Made by a program: the position numbers and the translations under genes
Assembly: GCF_030269445.1 (NCBI RefSeq)
Contig: NZ_BSTJ01000001.1
Span: forward strand, 273,898-337,897
Origin: Actinoallomurus iriomotensis
Lineage (GTDB): Bacteria > Actinomycetota > Actinomycetes > Streptosporangiales > Streptosporangiaceae
Reading direction: 5' to 3'
DNA: 64,000 nucleotides
Shown here: in pieces, positions 51,279 to 59,684 of the stretch
Position numbering within the stretch: position 1 is the first letter of the stretch
How the letters are laid out: each line of letters begins with the position of its first letter
Notes under the pieces: generated by a model
The model's input: only the letters and a program-made list of their open reading frames with translations
Told to the model about the DNA's origin: nothing
Databases searched by the model: none

Positions 51279-52558
51279 ACGGTCTTCCCCTCCAGAACGG
51301 TAGGACGCCCGCGCAGGAACGTCGCGTGGACGCGGCCGGGCAGTTCGAGCCCGGCGAACGGAGTGTTGCGGCTCTTGGACACCGAGGCCGCCGGGTCTAC
51401 CACCCTGCGCACGCCGGGGTCGTACAGGGTGAGGTTGGCCGGCGCTCCCGGGACGGGCAGGTGCCCCTGCCCGGCGAGGCGGCCGATGCGCGCCGGGCGT
51501 ACGGACATGCGGTCGGCCAGGCCAGCCCAGTCGAGCAGCCCCGTGTCGACCATGGCCGCCTGCGCGACGGACAGGGCCGTCTCGAGCCCGATCATGCCCA
51601 TCGCGGCGGGCGACCACTCGGTCTCCTTGGCCTCGACCGGGTGCGGCGCGTGGTCGGTCGCGACGCAGTCGATCGTGCCGTCGGCCAGCGCCTCGCGCAG
51701 CGCCTCGACGTCGGCCTTCGTACGGAGCGGCGGGTTGACCTTGTAGATCGGGTCGTAGGTCTCGGCGAGCTCGTCGGTGAGGAACAGGTGGTGCGGCGTC
51801 ACCTCGGCGGTGACCTGCCAGCCCTTGCTCTTCGCCCACCGGATGATCTCCACCGAGCCGGCCGTGGAGACGTGGCAGACGTGCAGGCGGGAGCCGACGT
51901 GGGCGGCGAGCAGGCAGTCGCGGGAGATGATCGCCTCCTCGGCCACGGCCGGCCAGCCGGCCAGGCCGAGACGCCCGGAGACCTCCCCCTCGTTCATCTG
52001 CGCGTGCTCGGTCAGGCGCGGCTCCTGCGCGTGCTGGGCGACGACGCCGTCGAAGGCCTTGACGTACTCCAGCGCGCGGCGCATCAGGACCGCGTCGTCG
52101 ACGCAGTGGCCGTCGTCGGAGAAGACCCGTACGTGCGCCGCGGAGTCGGCCATGGCGCCGAGCTCGGCGAGCTGGCGGCCCTCGATGCCGCGGGTGACCG
52201 CGCCGACCGGGTGGACGTCGCAGTGGCCGGCCTCGCGGCCGAGGCGCCAGACCTGCTCGACCACGCCGGCCGTGTCGGCGACGGGCTCGGTGTTGGCCAT
52301 GGCGTGCACGGCGGTGAACCCGCCCGCCGCCGCGGCCCGCGTGCCGGACTCGACCGTCTCGGCGTCCTCGCGGCCGGGCTCACGCAGATGGGTGTGCAGG
52401 TCGACGAGGCCGGGCAGGGCGATGAGGCCGTCCGCGTCGATCGTCTCGGCGTCCTTGGGGGCCAGGCCCGTGCCGATCTCGGTGATGACGCCGTCTTCCA
52501 TGCGGATGTCCCGCGCCTCGCCGCCGAGAATGCGGGCGCCCTTGATCAGGTACGTCAT
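51275..52558 (-). CDS. pyrC: Dihydroorotase
   Basis: The 427-residue amidohydrolase has [19 protein letters not shown] (metal histidines), [25 protein letters not shown] and the catalytic [11 protein letters not shown]. It closes the dihydroorotate ring. The ATG overlaps the pyrB stop (ATGA). Confidence 0.96.
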   Translation of the reverse strand: MTYLIKGARILGGEARDIRMEDGVITEIGTGLAPKDAETIDADGLIALPGLVDLHTHLREPGREDAETVESGTRAAAAGGFTAVHAMANTEPVADTAGVVEQVWRLGREAGHCDVHPVGAVTRGIEGRQLAELGAMADSAAHVRVFSDDGHCVDDAVLMRRALEYVKAFDGVVAQHAQEPRLTEHAQMNEGEVSGRLGLAGWPAVAEEAIISRDCLLAAHVGSRLHVCHVSTAGSVEIIRWAKSKGWQVTAEVTPHHLFLTDELAETYDPIYKVNPPLRTKADVEALREALADGTIDCVATDHAPHPVEAKETEWSPAAMGMIGLETALSVAQAAMVDTGLLDWAGLADRMSVRPARIGRLAGQGHLPVPGAPANLTLYDPGVRRVVDPAASVSKSRNTPFAGLELPGRVHATFLRGRPTVLEGKTV

Positions 52559-53502
52559 TCGCCTTCCGTTCTGGAGTTGCCGATCGCGGGCTCGGAGCCG
52601 CCCAGGAGGAGGTAGAGGACGGCCATGCGCACGGTCACGCCGTTGGCGACCTGCTCGACGATGGTCGAGCGCGTGGAGTCGGCCACCTCGGCGGCGATCT
52701 CGACGCCGCGGTTCATCGGGCCGGGGTGCATGACCAGGGCGTGGTCCGGCAGGGCGTCCATGCGCCGGGCGTCCAGCCCGTACCTCCTGCTGTACTCCCG
52801 CACGGTCGGGAAGTAGGCGGCGTTCATCCGCTCCTGCTGGACCCGCAGCATCATGACGACGTCGCTCTTGGGCAGGACCGCGTCGAAGTCGTAGGCGATC
52901 TCGCACGGCCATGTGCCGACCGCGACCGGGAACAGCGTGGGCGGCGCGACCAGGGTGACCTCGGCGCCGAGCGTGTTCAGCAGCAGGACGTTGGAGCGCG
53001 CGACGCGGCTATGGAGGATGTCGCCGACGATCGTGATCCGGCGGCCCTCGAGGTCGCCGAGCCGGCGCCTCATCGTGTACGCGTCGAGCAGGGCCTGGGT
53101 CGGGTGCTCGTGCGTGCCGTCGCCGGCGTTGACCACGCTGCCGCGGACCCACGTGGCGAGGCGGTGCGGCGCTCCCGAGGCGCTGTGCCGGATCACGACG
53201 CCGTCCGCGCCCATCGCCTCGAGCGTCAGCGCGGTGTCCTTCAGGCTCTCGCCCTTGGACACGCTCGACCCCTTGGCGGAGAAGTTGATCACATCCGCGG
53301 ACAGGCGCTTGGCGGCCGCCTCGAAGGAGATCCGGGTCCTCGTCGAGTCCTCGAAGAAGAGGTTGACGACCGTACGGCCGCGGAGCGTGGGCAGTTTCTT
53401 GATGGGCCGATCGGCGACGCTCGCGAGTTCCTCGGCGGTGTCGAGGATCAGCAGGGCGTCGTCCTTCGTCAGGTCGGCGGCGGAGATCAGATGCTGTTTC
53501 AC
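52555..53502 (-). CDS. pyrB: Aspartate carbamoyltransferase catalytic subunit
   Basis: The 315-residue protein has the carbamoyl-phosphate loop [39 protein letters not shown] and [10 protein letters not shown]. It forms carbamoyl aspartate. It starts with GTG overlapping the pyrR stop (GTGA). No pyrI gene follows. Confidence 0.97.
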   Translation of the reverse strand: MKQHLISAADLTKDDALLILDTAEELASVADRPIKKLPTLRGRTVVNLFFEDSTRTRISFEAAAKRLSADVINFSAKGSSVSKGESLKDTALTLEAMGADGVVIRHSASGAPHRLATWVRGSVVNAGDGTHEHPTQALLDAYTMRRRLGDLEGRRITIVGDILHSRVARSNVLLLNTLGAEVTLVAPPTLFPVAVGTWPCEIAYDFDAVLPKSDVVMMLRVQQERMNAAYFPTVREYSRRYGLDARRMDALPDHALVMHPGPMNRGVEIAAEVADSTRSTIVEQVANGVTVRMAVLYLLLGGSEPAIGNSRTEGE

Positions 53503-54083
53503 TTGCCGGCCTCCAGCAGGACGGCGTCGCGGCCGTCCACCTCCTCGACCAGCACCCGCACGGTCTCCTTCGCGCTCGTCGGGAGGTTCTTCCCGACGTA
53601 GTCGGCGCGGATGGGGAGCTCGCGGTGGCCGCGGTCGACCAGCGTGGCGAGCTGGACCGCTCGCGGGCGGCCGAGGTCGTTCAGGGCGTCGAGGGCCGCA
53701 CGCACGGTGCGGCCGGAGTACAGGACGTCGTCGATGAGCACCACGACGCGGTCGTCGACGCCTTCGGGCGGCAGTTCGGTACGCCCGAGGGCGCGCGCCG
53801 GCCGCAGGCGGAGATCGTCGCGGTACATCGTCACGTCGAGGGAGCCCTGCGGAACCGGGCGCCCTTCGACCTCCTCGATGCGCCGGGCGAGGCGCTCGGC
53901 CAGGGTCACCCCTCGTGTCGGGATTCCGAGGAGAACGATGTCCTCGCCGCCTTTGGTGCGTTCGAGGATCTCGTGGGCGATACGCGTGAGAGCGCGACGA
54001 ATGTCCGGCGCTTCGAGTACAGATTTGTGACTCATGTCACCATTGGGAGAGGACCTGTGCGGGGGCACAGAGGCAGCACTCAC
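53499..54083 (-). CDS. pyrR: Bifunctional pyr operon regulator / uracil phosphoribosyltransferase
   Basis: The 194-residue protein has the PRPP-binding motif [20 protein letters not shown] and [30 protein letters not shown] and DVTMYRDDL. PyrR binds pyr mRNA in the presence of UMP. The GTG at 54083 is preferred to the ATG at 54035 because GGAAAGGAGG stands 7 nt before it. The mRNA just upstream carries a PyrR-binding loop, so the gene should repress its own operon. Confidence 0.94.
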   Translation of the reverse strand: MSAASVPPHRSSPNGDMSHKSVLEAPDIRRALTRIAHEILERTKGGEDIVLLGIPTRGVTLAERLARRIEEVEGRPVPQGSLDVTMYRDDLRLRPARALGRTELPPEGVDDRVVVLIDDVLYSGRTVRAALDALNDLGRPRAVQLATLVDRGHRELPIRADYVGKNLPTSAKETVRVLVEEVDGRDAVLLEAGK

Positions 54084-54090
54084 CGTCTAA

Positions 54091-54120
54091 CCTCCTTTCC
54101 CGCCTCACTGGACGGGCCTT
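54091..54120 (-). promoter_or_regulatory. PyrR-binding RNA element overlapping the pyrR Shine-Dalgarno
   Basis: The leader reads GGCCCGTCCAGTGAGGC followed by GGGAAAGGAGG. It matches the PyrR anti-antiterminator loop core (UCCNGNGAGGY). The Shine-Dalgarno sequence follows at once, so bound PyrR would block ribosome entry, the translational mechanism described for mycobacteria. Confidence 0.8.
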
Positions 54121-54137
54121 AAAGGATCGGCGTTTTC

Positions 54138-54143
54138 ACGGTA
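54138..54143 (-). promoter_or_regulatory. Candidate -10 box of the pyr operon promoter
   Basis: TACCGT on the minus strand would start a transcript near 54131, leaving a leader of about 48 nt that is just long enough to hold the PyrR element. Confidence 0.4.
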
Positions 54144-54321
54144 GCAGCCCGTTGCCGAGGCGACGTCACCCGGTGGCGTGGCGTTTGCCCAGGCAGAGAC
54201 GGTACGGTGTCGGCCTCGACAGTCACGGAAAGCCTTGAGCCGTAAGGGTTTTCGCCGCTTCGTCGGCCGACGTTCGCGCGAGACGCGTGATGACGGATTC
54301 GACCGCTTTTTTCCAATCGGC

Positions 54322-54350
54322 TTGACCTGGAGGCGTACCCGTTTTACCGT
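54322..54350 (+). promoter_or_regulatory. Candidate bldD promoter
   Basis: TTGACC (54322-54327), a 17-bp spacer and TACCGT (54345-54350) make a good housekeeping promoter. Directly downstream, TCACTGTCCGTAA (54350-54362) resembles a BldD box at 7 of 9 defined positions. The 54121-54519 gap holds only this and the pyr promoter. Confidence 0.55.
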
Positions 54351-54519
54351 CACTGTCCGTAACCATCCCAGGAGATGGACCCCTCGGGCAGCCGGCCCCG
54401 GCCGGTTGACAGTGCGCCCCCTGTGACGCACGCGTTCTCGTGGAGGCAGGGGCAGTACGCCCCTTGGTCCCCTCCCGGGTCACGTCGACGACGAGAAAGT
54501 GAGCCTGGGGGCCGCAACG

Positions 54520-55014
54520 ATGCCGTCTGAATACGCAAAGGCTCTCGGCGCGAGGCTTCGCGCCATCCGCACCCAGCAGGGCCTGTCCCTGCACGGTGTG
54601 GAGGAGAAATCACGTGGCCGCTGGAAGGCCGTCGTCGTAGGTTCGTACGAGCGGGGCGACCGCGCCGTCACCGTTCAGAAGCTGTCCGAGCTCGCCGAGT
54701 TCTATGGCGTGCCCGTCTCTGAGTTGCTCCCCGGCGGAGCCGCGCCGAGCCCGCTCGGCCCGACCCCGAAACTTGTGATCGACCTGGAGCGACTCCAGCA
54801 GCTTCCGAAGGACAAGGCCGGTCCACTCGCCCGTTACGCCGCGACGATCCAAAGCCAGCGGGGCGACTACAACGGAAAGGTCCTGTCCATCCGGCAGGAG
54901 GATCTGCGATCCCTGGCGGTGATCTATGACAAGTCACCGACCGAACTGACTGAGGAACTCATCGGCTGGGGTGTCCTCGACCCTGAGGCACGCCGCGCCG
55001 TAGAAGCGTTCTGA
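54520..55014 (+). CDS. bldD: Developmental regulator BldD
   Basis: The 164-residue protein has an N-terminal XRE helix-turn-helix (GARLRAIRTQQGLSLHGVEE, VVVGSYERGDRAVTVQKLSE) and the C-terminal c-di-GMP receptor domain. The signature RGD-x8-RQED is present (family RGD-x8-RQDD), keeping both arginines and both aspartates of RxD-x8-RxxD. BldD with c-di-GMP represses sporulation genes. The ATG at 54520 matches the family start (M-x-SEYAK). Confidence 0.96.
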   Translation: MPSEYAKALGARLRAIRTQQGLSLHGVEEKSRGRWKAVVVGSYERGDRAVTVQKLSELAEFYGVPVSELLPGGAAPSPLGPTPKLVIDLERLQQLPKDKAGPLARYAATIQSQRGDYNGKVLSIRQEDLRSLAVIYDKSPTELTEELIGWGVLDPEARRAVEAF

Positions 55015-55031
55015 GCCGTACCCCCCGAAGT

Positions 55032-55061
55032 GGTGCGGTGATCCCACCCGATCACCGCACC
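55032..55061 (+). terminator. bldD terminator hairpin
   Basis: GGTGCGGTGATC and GATCACCGCACC form a perfect 12-bp stem with a 6-nt loop, 17 nt after the bldD stop. Confidence 0.85.
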
Positions 55062-55229
55062 GCGTCGGAGGGCCATACGACGCTGCCCAGCCCCCTGCCC
55101 AGCCCCCGCGCGGCCAGGCCGCCCGAACTCGCACGGCCGCATCGCCCCGGAAGACCGCATCGCGCCGGAGGGCGACCTCCCGCAACCGCCACATCTCCCG
55201 GGCACGGCAATCGCCTTCTACGCCACGTC

Positions 55230-55520
55230 GCCCCGCACGGCGGACCACGTCGGCCCGCGCGGAAGACCACATCGCATCGCGCGGAAGACCACGTCCCTTC
55301 GCAACGCCACCTCGCCCCACGTGGCGGCAGACCACGTCGCCTCGCAACGCCACGTCGCGCCCGCACGGCAGACCAAATCGCCTCGCAGCGCCACCTCGCC
55401 CCGCACGGCAGACCATGTCGGCCCGCACGGCAGACCACGTCGCCTCGCAACGCCACGTCGCCCCCTGGCGGCACGCCCGCTGGCGGCACATCCCCTGTAG
55501 CGCCCCGCAACGCCACACAG
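55230..55520. repeat. Intergenic array of ~20-nt modules downstream of bldD
   Basis: Two short modules alternate irregularly: GCACGGCAGACCACGTCG (variants at 55235, 55257, 55279, 55323, 55363, 55402 and 55425) and CCTCGCAACGCCACGTCGCC (variants near 55297, 55340, 55381 and 55443). Lengths vary, and all six frames look alike, so it is not coding. It lies in a 1.5-kb gap (55015-56547) that has no gene. Confidence 0.8.
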
Positions 55521-55853
55521 CCCTGTATGACTGCGTCGCCTCGCATTGCCGCATATCCCTTAGCGACATGTCGCCCTCAGCGCCATCGCCCCGTCGTGCC
55601 CCTACTGCGACGTCGGTCCCCTAACGCCCCCATCGCGACATCACCTCGTGCGGCGACGTCTCACGGTCGTTCCCTGGGAATGCGGCCCGTCTCTTGCGCC
55701 GCCCCGCCTCCGCCGCCCTGACCGGTGGTCACGCTGGGGCACCCGCACGGAGCCGATCGGTGAGGCTCAGGAGCCCGCCTCTCCCCACACAGCCGCGACG
55801 TCGCCGTACGGCTCGGCGGTGTAACGGGTGCTCGTAGCTCCGGTCGTAACGGC

Positions 55854-55900
55854 CTGCGGGTCCCGCCGATTGGGGGGAGAGATCTCGGCGGGACCCGCGG
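55854..55900. other. Long intergenic hairpin
   Basis: GCGGGTCCCGCCGA pairs perfectly with TCGGCGGGACCCGC (14 bp, extendable) around a 15-nt purine-rich loop TTGGGGGGAGAGATC. It is far from any gene end. It might be a terminator of an unseen transcript or a structured RNA. Confidence 0.5.
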
Positions 55901-56286
55901 CCAGACCGGCCGCTCCGGTGAAGGCCGGCCCGCCCGGGACGCACCGGACATCCCGCAATGTCACCACGTGCGCCCCGGGGGCCACCGCCATCCCGACCGG
56001 CGCGCCCGGCGGGGATGACGACGCTTCATGGACTACTCAAAGCGAACAGAAGGAAAGACCGGTCACGGACCAGAGCCCCGCGCGCGCCCCACATGGCTCG
56101 AAGGACGGCCCGGTGGTAGGTACGGACCGGAGGTAGGTAGGAATCGAAGGGGAAGGTCCGGTCCCGGCCGCGGCCGAACGACGAACCGTCGATGAAGCCA
56201 CGACCGAGCAGGAGAAAGCCTCCCGTCGAACCTGGACGAAAGGGTGGGGCCGAGCAGCCAGGCCAGCTCGGGCGCGCGCCACACTC

Positions 56287-56500
56287 CAGCCGACCGCCCA
56301 GGCCGGCCTGAGCGCGAACCGCGGTCCGACCGACCGCGAGGGTCGGCCGTCACCACCGCTGACGCGCAAGCGGCTCGGCGGCACTCGCACCCGAACACGC
56401 CCCGCACCCAGCCGACCGCCCAGGCCGGGCCTGAGCGCGAACCGCGGCCCGACCGACCGCGAGGGTCGGCCGTCACCACCGCTCACGCGCAATCGGCTCG
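56287..56500. repeat. 91-nt direct repeat, two copies
   Basis: A block starting CAGCCGACCGCCCAGGCCGG and ending near CGCAAxCGGCTCGG is present at 56287-56377 and 56409-56500, over 90 percent identical, 122 nt apart. It is intergenic, just downstream of the HEPN gene stop. Confidence 0.85.
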
Positions 56501-56547
56501 GCCGGGCCTCGCGGCCCGGCCTGCCGTGGCCGGGGTGGCCGGCGGGG

Positions 56548-56997
56548 TCAGCCGGCCACCGGGAGCATCGGCTGGCTGTCGATGCCCAGCGTCGTCTCGA
56601 CCAGCGCGACGAAGATCTCCGCGTCGTGGAGCAGGTCGTTGGCCTCGTGTACGGTCACGGCGCTGGGGAGGCCCGCCTCGGCCGCGGCTCGTTTGCCCGC
56701 GCCCGCGGCGAAGAAGGCGGCCCACTCCCGCAGGGCCGGTTCGACCTCCGGGAGCAGGACCCACACGCTCCGGGGGCGGCCGCGGCGCTTGTCCGTCGGG
56801 TCGCCCCGGGCCGCGAGCACCGCGGCCGCGGCGCGCAGCGCGGCCAGGTGGGCCGCGACGTAACGTGAGGCGGGTACGGCGGACTCGGCCGCCTCGACCA
56901 GGCCGTGCCTGGCCGTCTGCAACAGTGTGATCGCCGGCGGTGCCGGCCTGCGCCTTGGGACGGGGCGCAGAGGGACGGCCGTGGACCTTGCGGACAT
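56548..56997 (-). CDS. SAV_6107-type HEPN domain protein
   Basis: The 149-residue helical protein contains LLQTARHGLVEAAESAVPAS, RYVAAHLAALRAAAAVLAAR and LREWAAFFAAGAGKRAAAEA, as in the actinobacterial SAV_6107 HEPN family. The ATG at 56997 has GGAAGGAGG upstream. HEPN proteins include RNases and nucleotidyl-transferase partners; the RxxxxH catalytic motif is not obvious here. A perfect SOS box lies 152 bp upstream, suggesting DNA-damage induction. Confidence 0.75.
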   Translation of the reverse strand: MSARSTAVPLRPVPRRRPAPPAITLLQTARHGLVEAAESAVPASRYVAAHLAALRAAAAVLAARGDPTDKRRGRPRSVWVLLPEVEPALREWAAFFAAGAGKRAAAEAGLPSAVTVHEANDLLHDAEIFVALVETTLGIDSQPMLPVAG

Positions 56998-57148
56998 GGC
57001 GTGCCTCCTTCCGCTCGTCGGGGTTCGCGGACGGCGCGGGCGAAACGCTTCCCCTCGTCCCGCCCGGCCGCCGCGTCTCGCTCTGGCATGCGCTGCCCGG
57101 CGAGCCGAACCCCTCCGGCGCGGACCCGCGAGAATCCGCACCGAATAC

Positions 57149-57164
57149 TCGAACACAGGTTCGA
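57149..57164. promoter_or_regulatory. LexA-binding SOS box
   Basis: TCGAACACAGGTTCGA is a perfect palindrome of the actinobacterial/Gram-positive LexA site (GAACNNNNGTTC). It lies in the 344-bp divergent region between the HEPN gene and ybaK. Nothing else beyond the ybaK -10 is seen in this region. Confidence 0.75.
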
Positions 57165-57328
57165 GATGACTCCAGTAAACCCGCGTCGCCGCCATTCGTC
57201 AACATGTTCGAATGACGCCGTGTCGCCGCAGGTCAGGGCGGTCGAACATGACTGCTGTCAGTGCGCCCGGCACCCGTCCGTCGACGACACTGACGACGAT
57301 ACGAACGCGGACCGACAAAACCAGGCTC

Positions 57329-57334
57329 TAAAGT
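57329..57334 (+). promoter_or_regulatory. Candidate -10 box, leaderless ybaK transcript
   Basis: TAAAGT fits TAnnnT and is 7 nt before the ATG at 57342, predicting transcription start at or near the A of the start codon. Confidence 0.45.
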
Positions 57335-57341
57335 GCTGACC

Positions 57342-57806
57342 ATGCATCCCAACACCGCGAACGTCGCCGCTCGCCTGCGGGAACTCGGCGCCACCGGCGA
57401 GGTGCGCGAGCTCCCGGACGCCGCGCCGACCGCCGTGGCCGCCGCCGCGCAGCTCGGCTGCGAGGTCGGCGCGATCGCGAACAGCCTGATCTTCGCCGCC
57501 GACGGCGAACCCCTGCTCGTCCTCACCAGCGGCGCCCACCGCGTCGACACGGCCAAGGTCGCCGCCCTGATCGGCGTCGCGAAGGTCAAGCGCGCCGACC
57601 CCGAGTTCGTACGCGCGGCCACCGGCCATCCGATCGGCGGGGTCGCGCCGGTCGGTCACCCTCGCCCGGTCCGCACGCTCGTCGACAAGTGGCTGGCCGA
57701 GCACGAGGTCGTCTGGGCGGCGGCCGGCCACCCGCACACGATCTTCCCGACCTCCTACGACGAGCTCGTACGGATCACCGGCGGCACGCCCGTCGAGGTG
57801 GAGTAG
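57342..57806 (+). CDS. YbaK/EbsC aminoacyl-tRNA deacylase
   Basis: The 154-residue protein has the YbaK fold motifs VGAIANSLIFAADGEPLLVL, the conserved lysine in DTAKVAAL, ATGHPIGGVAPVGHP and WAAAGHPHTIFPTSYDELV. Such proteins hydrolyse mischarged tRNAs (Cys-tRNAPro, Ala-tRNAPro). Its 3' end overlaps the convergent epoxide hydrolase gene by 52 bp. The ATG at 57342 fits a leaderless promoter; a GTG at 57333 is the alternative. Confidence 0.9.
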   Translation: MHPNTANVAARLRELGATGEVRELPDAAPTAVAAAAQLGCEVGAIANSLIFAADGEPLLVLTSGAHRVDTAKVAALIGVAKVKRADPEFVRAATGHPIGGVAPVGHPRPVRTLVDKWLAEHEVVWAAAGHPHTIFPTSYDELVRITGGTPVEVE

Positions 57807-58924
57807 GCCGAGCGGTACGGCCGGAACGCCTCGCGGACGTGCCGTACGAACTGCTCCGGTGACTCCAGAGCCAGGAAGTGGCCGCCCTCGTCCGCCGTGG
57901 CCAGGCGGGCCAGCCGCGGGTACGCGCGCCGCAGCCAGGGCTCCGGCGGGATCGGGAGCTCCGGCTCGCGCGTCAGCAGCACGGACGAGGGCACCGAGAC
58001 CGCCTCGGGCGGCGGAACGGCGTCGACCGCGTACAGGCGTGACGAGGATCCGATCGAACCCGTCACCCAGTACGTCATCACGTTGGTGAGCAGGTCGTCG
58101 TCGGCGAGGCGGCCGCGCGTCGCCGGGTCGCTCCACGTCAACCACTTCTCCAGCACCCAGGCCGCCAGGCCCGAGGGCGAGTCGTTCAGCCCGTACGCCA
58201 GGATCTGCGGCCGGGTCGCCTGGACGTGCGCGTACGCGCCCCGGGTCCGCTCCCAGCGGCGCCCGGCCTCCACGTACGCCTCCTCCTCCGGCGTGCGCGG
58301 AGTCGGGTCCGCCGGCCGGATCCAGTTGGTGGTCTGGATGGCCCGTACGGTCGCGGCGTGGTACATGCCCAGGCGGTTCACCACGCCGCCGCCGATGTCG
58401 TCGCCGTGCGCGACGTAGCTCGCGTACCCCAGGCCGTCGACCATGAGCCGGTCGAACAGCCCGGCGATCACGGCCCGGTCGAGCCGCCCCGGATAGGGAT
58501 CCGAGAACCCGTACCCCGGCAGCGCGGGCACCACGACCGAGAACGCGTCGGCGGGATCGCCGCCGTACGCCGCGGGGTCGGTCAGCCGGTCGAGCACCCC
58601 GAGGTACTCCACGAACGAGCTGGGCCAGCCGTTGGTGAGCAGCAACGGCAGCGGGTCCGGTCCCGAGCCGGGCACGTGCACGAAGTGGATGCGCGCGTCG
58701 CCGACGGCGGCGCGGAAGTGCGGCACCGCGTTCAGCCGGGCCTCCTGCGCCCGCCAGTCGTACCCCGAGCGCCAGTACGCGACGAGGTCCTCGATGCGCT
58801 CGACGGTCTCGGGGCTCTCTCCTCCGTCGAGGACCTGCGGCGACGGCGGGCGCGTCCGTTCGAGACGGGCGGCCAGATCCTCCAGGACCTCGTCCGCGAC
58901 GGCGATGTGGAACGGCTCGATCAC
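57755..58924 (-). CDS. Epoxide hydrolase
   Basis: The 389-residue protein has the epoxide hydrolase N-terminal domain (VLEDLAARLERTRPP, DWRAQEARLNAVPHFR) and an alpha/beta hydrolase core with oxyanion region LLTNGWPSSFVEY, PGYGFSDPY, nucleophile in YVAHGDDIGGGV and the terminal histidine in DEGGHFLALESPEQF. It opens epoxides to diols. The GTG at 58924 follows GGGAGG. It is divergent from a CGNR regulator, with a palindrome between them. Confidence 0.92.
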   Translation of the reverse strand: MIEPFHIAVADEVLEDLAARLERTRPPSPQVLDGGESPETVERIEDLVAYWRSGYDWRAQEARLNAVPHFRAAVGDARIHFVHVPGSGPDPLPLLLTNGWPSSFVEYLGVLDRLTDPAAYGGDPADAFSVVVPALPGYGFSDPYPGRLDRAVIAGLFDRLMVDGLGYASYVAHGDDIGGGVVNRLGMYHAATVRAIQTTNWIRPADPTPRTPEEEAYVEAGRRWERTRGAYAHVQATRPQILAYGLNDSPSGLAAWVLEKWLTWSDPATRGRLADDDLLTNVMTYWVTGSIGSSSRLYAVDAVPPPEAVSVPSSVLLTREPELPIPPEPWLRRAYPRLARLATADEGGHFLALESPEQFVRHVREAFRPYRSAYSTSTGVPPVIRTSSS

Positions 58925-58963
58925 AGGAACCTCCCGGTCTGAGTTACGAGCAAAGACGGTACG

Positions 58964-58981
58964 CACGTAACTCGTTACGTG
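58964..58981. promoter_or_regulatory. 18-bp palindromic operator between epoxide hydrolase and CGNR regulator
   Basis: CACGTAACTCGTTACGTG is a perfect palindrome with a 2-bp centre. It overlaps the expected -35 position of the CGNR gene (18 bp before its -10) and lies 40 bp upstream of the hydrolase start. Related half-sites (GTTAC at 58943, GTAAC at 58998) flank it. Confidence 0.7.
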
Positions 58982-58998
58982 TCAAAGTCGTACGGATG

Positions 58999-59004
58999 TA
59001 ACAT
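58999..59004 (+). promoter_or_regulatory. Candidate -10 box, leaderless CGNR gene transcript
   Basis: TAACAT is 6 nt before the ATG at 59011, predicting a leaderless message. Confidence 0.5.
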
Positions 59005-59010
59005 CGGCGC

Positions 59011-59532
59011 ATGTCATCGCGACCGTCGGCTCCCGGGCCGCTCGCATCGGTGGAGGCGTTCCTGCGGACGCGGCACGAGGCCGACGCCGCCGGACTCGAC
59101 CGCTGGCGCGCGGAGTACGGGCTGCCGGGCGAGGTGGCGGCGGAGACGTACCCGCGCGCCGTGCGGTTGCGGGAGGCGCTCCGCTCGCTGCTGCTCGCCA
59201 ACAACGCCGGCCCCGCCGATCCCGACGCGTTCGACCTGGTCAACGCGGAGATCGTACGTTGCGGCGTGCGGCCGCTGATCACCGCCGACGGCGTACGGTG
59301 GCCGGCCGGCGAGCGCGAGGCGGACCCGGGCGACCTGGTGCTCGGCGCCGTCCTGGCGGGTGTCCTCAGGGCGATGACCGACGGCACGTGGCCCCGGATG
59401 AAGGCGTGCGCCGCCGACGACTGTCACTACGCGTTCTACGACCACACCCGCAACCGCTCGGGCCGCTGGTGCGACGTCGCGGGCTGCGGCGCCAACGCCC
59501 GCATGCGCGCCTACCGCCGGCGCCGCGCCTGA
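59011..59532 (+). CDS. CGNR zinc finger (ABATE domain) regulator
   Basis: The 173-residue protein has an N-terminal ABATE-like stress domain (AVRLREALRSLLLANNAG) and a C-terminal zinc finger C-x4-C (CAADDC) with RWCDVAGCGANARMRAYRRR. The name-giving CGNR is CGAN here. Such proteins are DNA-binding regulators. It is divergent from the epoxide hydrolase around the palindrome, so it probably regulates both. Confidence 0.9.
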   Translation: MSSRPSAPGPLASVEAFLRTRHEADAAGLDRWRAEYGLPGEVAAETYPRAVRLREALRSLLLANNAGPADPDAFDLVNAEIVRCGVRPLITADGVRWPAGEREADPGDLVLGAVLAGVLRAMTDGTWPRMKACAADDCHYAFYDHTRNRSGRWCDVAGCGANARMRAYRRRRA

Positions 59533-59684
59533 CCGCCGCCACCCCCCGGCGGCCATTAGCGGCAGACCCCTTCTGACATGCGGAAGGGCCGTAAACGGCC
59601 GCCCCTCGCGGCCTACAGACAGGCGGGACCGACGGTGGTACAACGGTCTCCTGAGGCTAGAGCGCACTCTCCGGAGCGGCCCCT

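Noticed and set aside
51279-51839. N-terminal extension of carA by about 187 codons
   Set aside because: The extension overlaps pyrC in another frame; the CarA family start ([14 protein letters not shown]) and the ATGA overlap fix the start at 51278.
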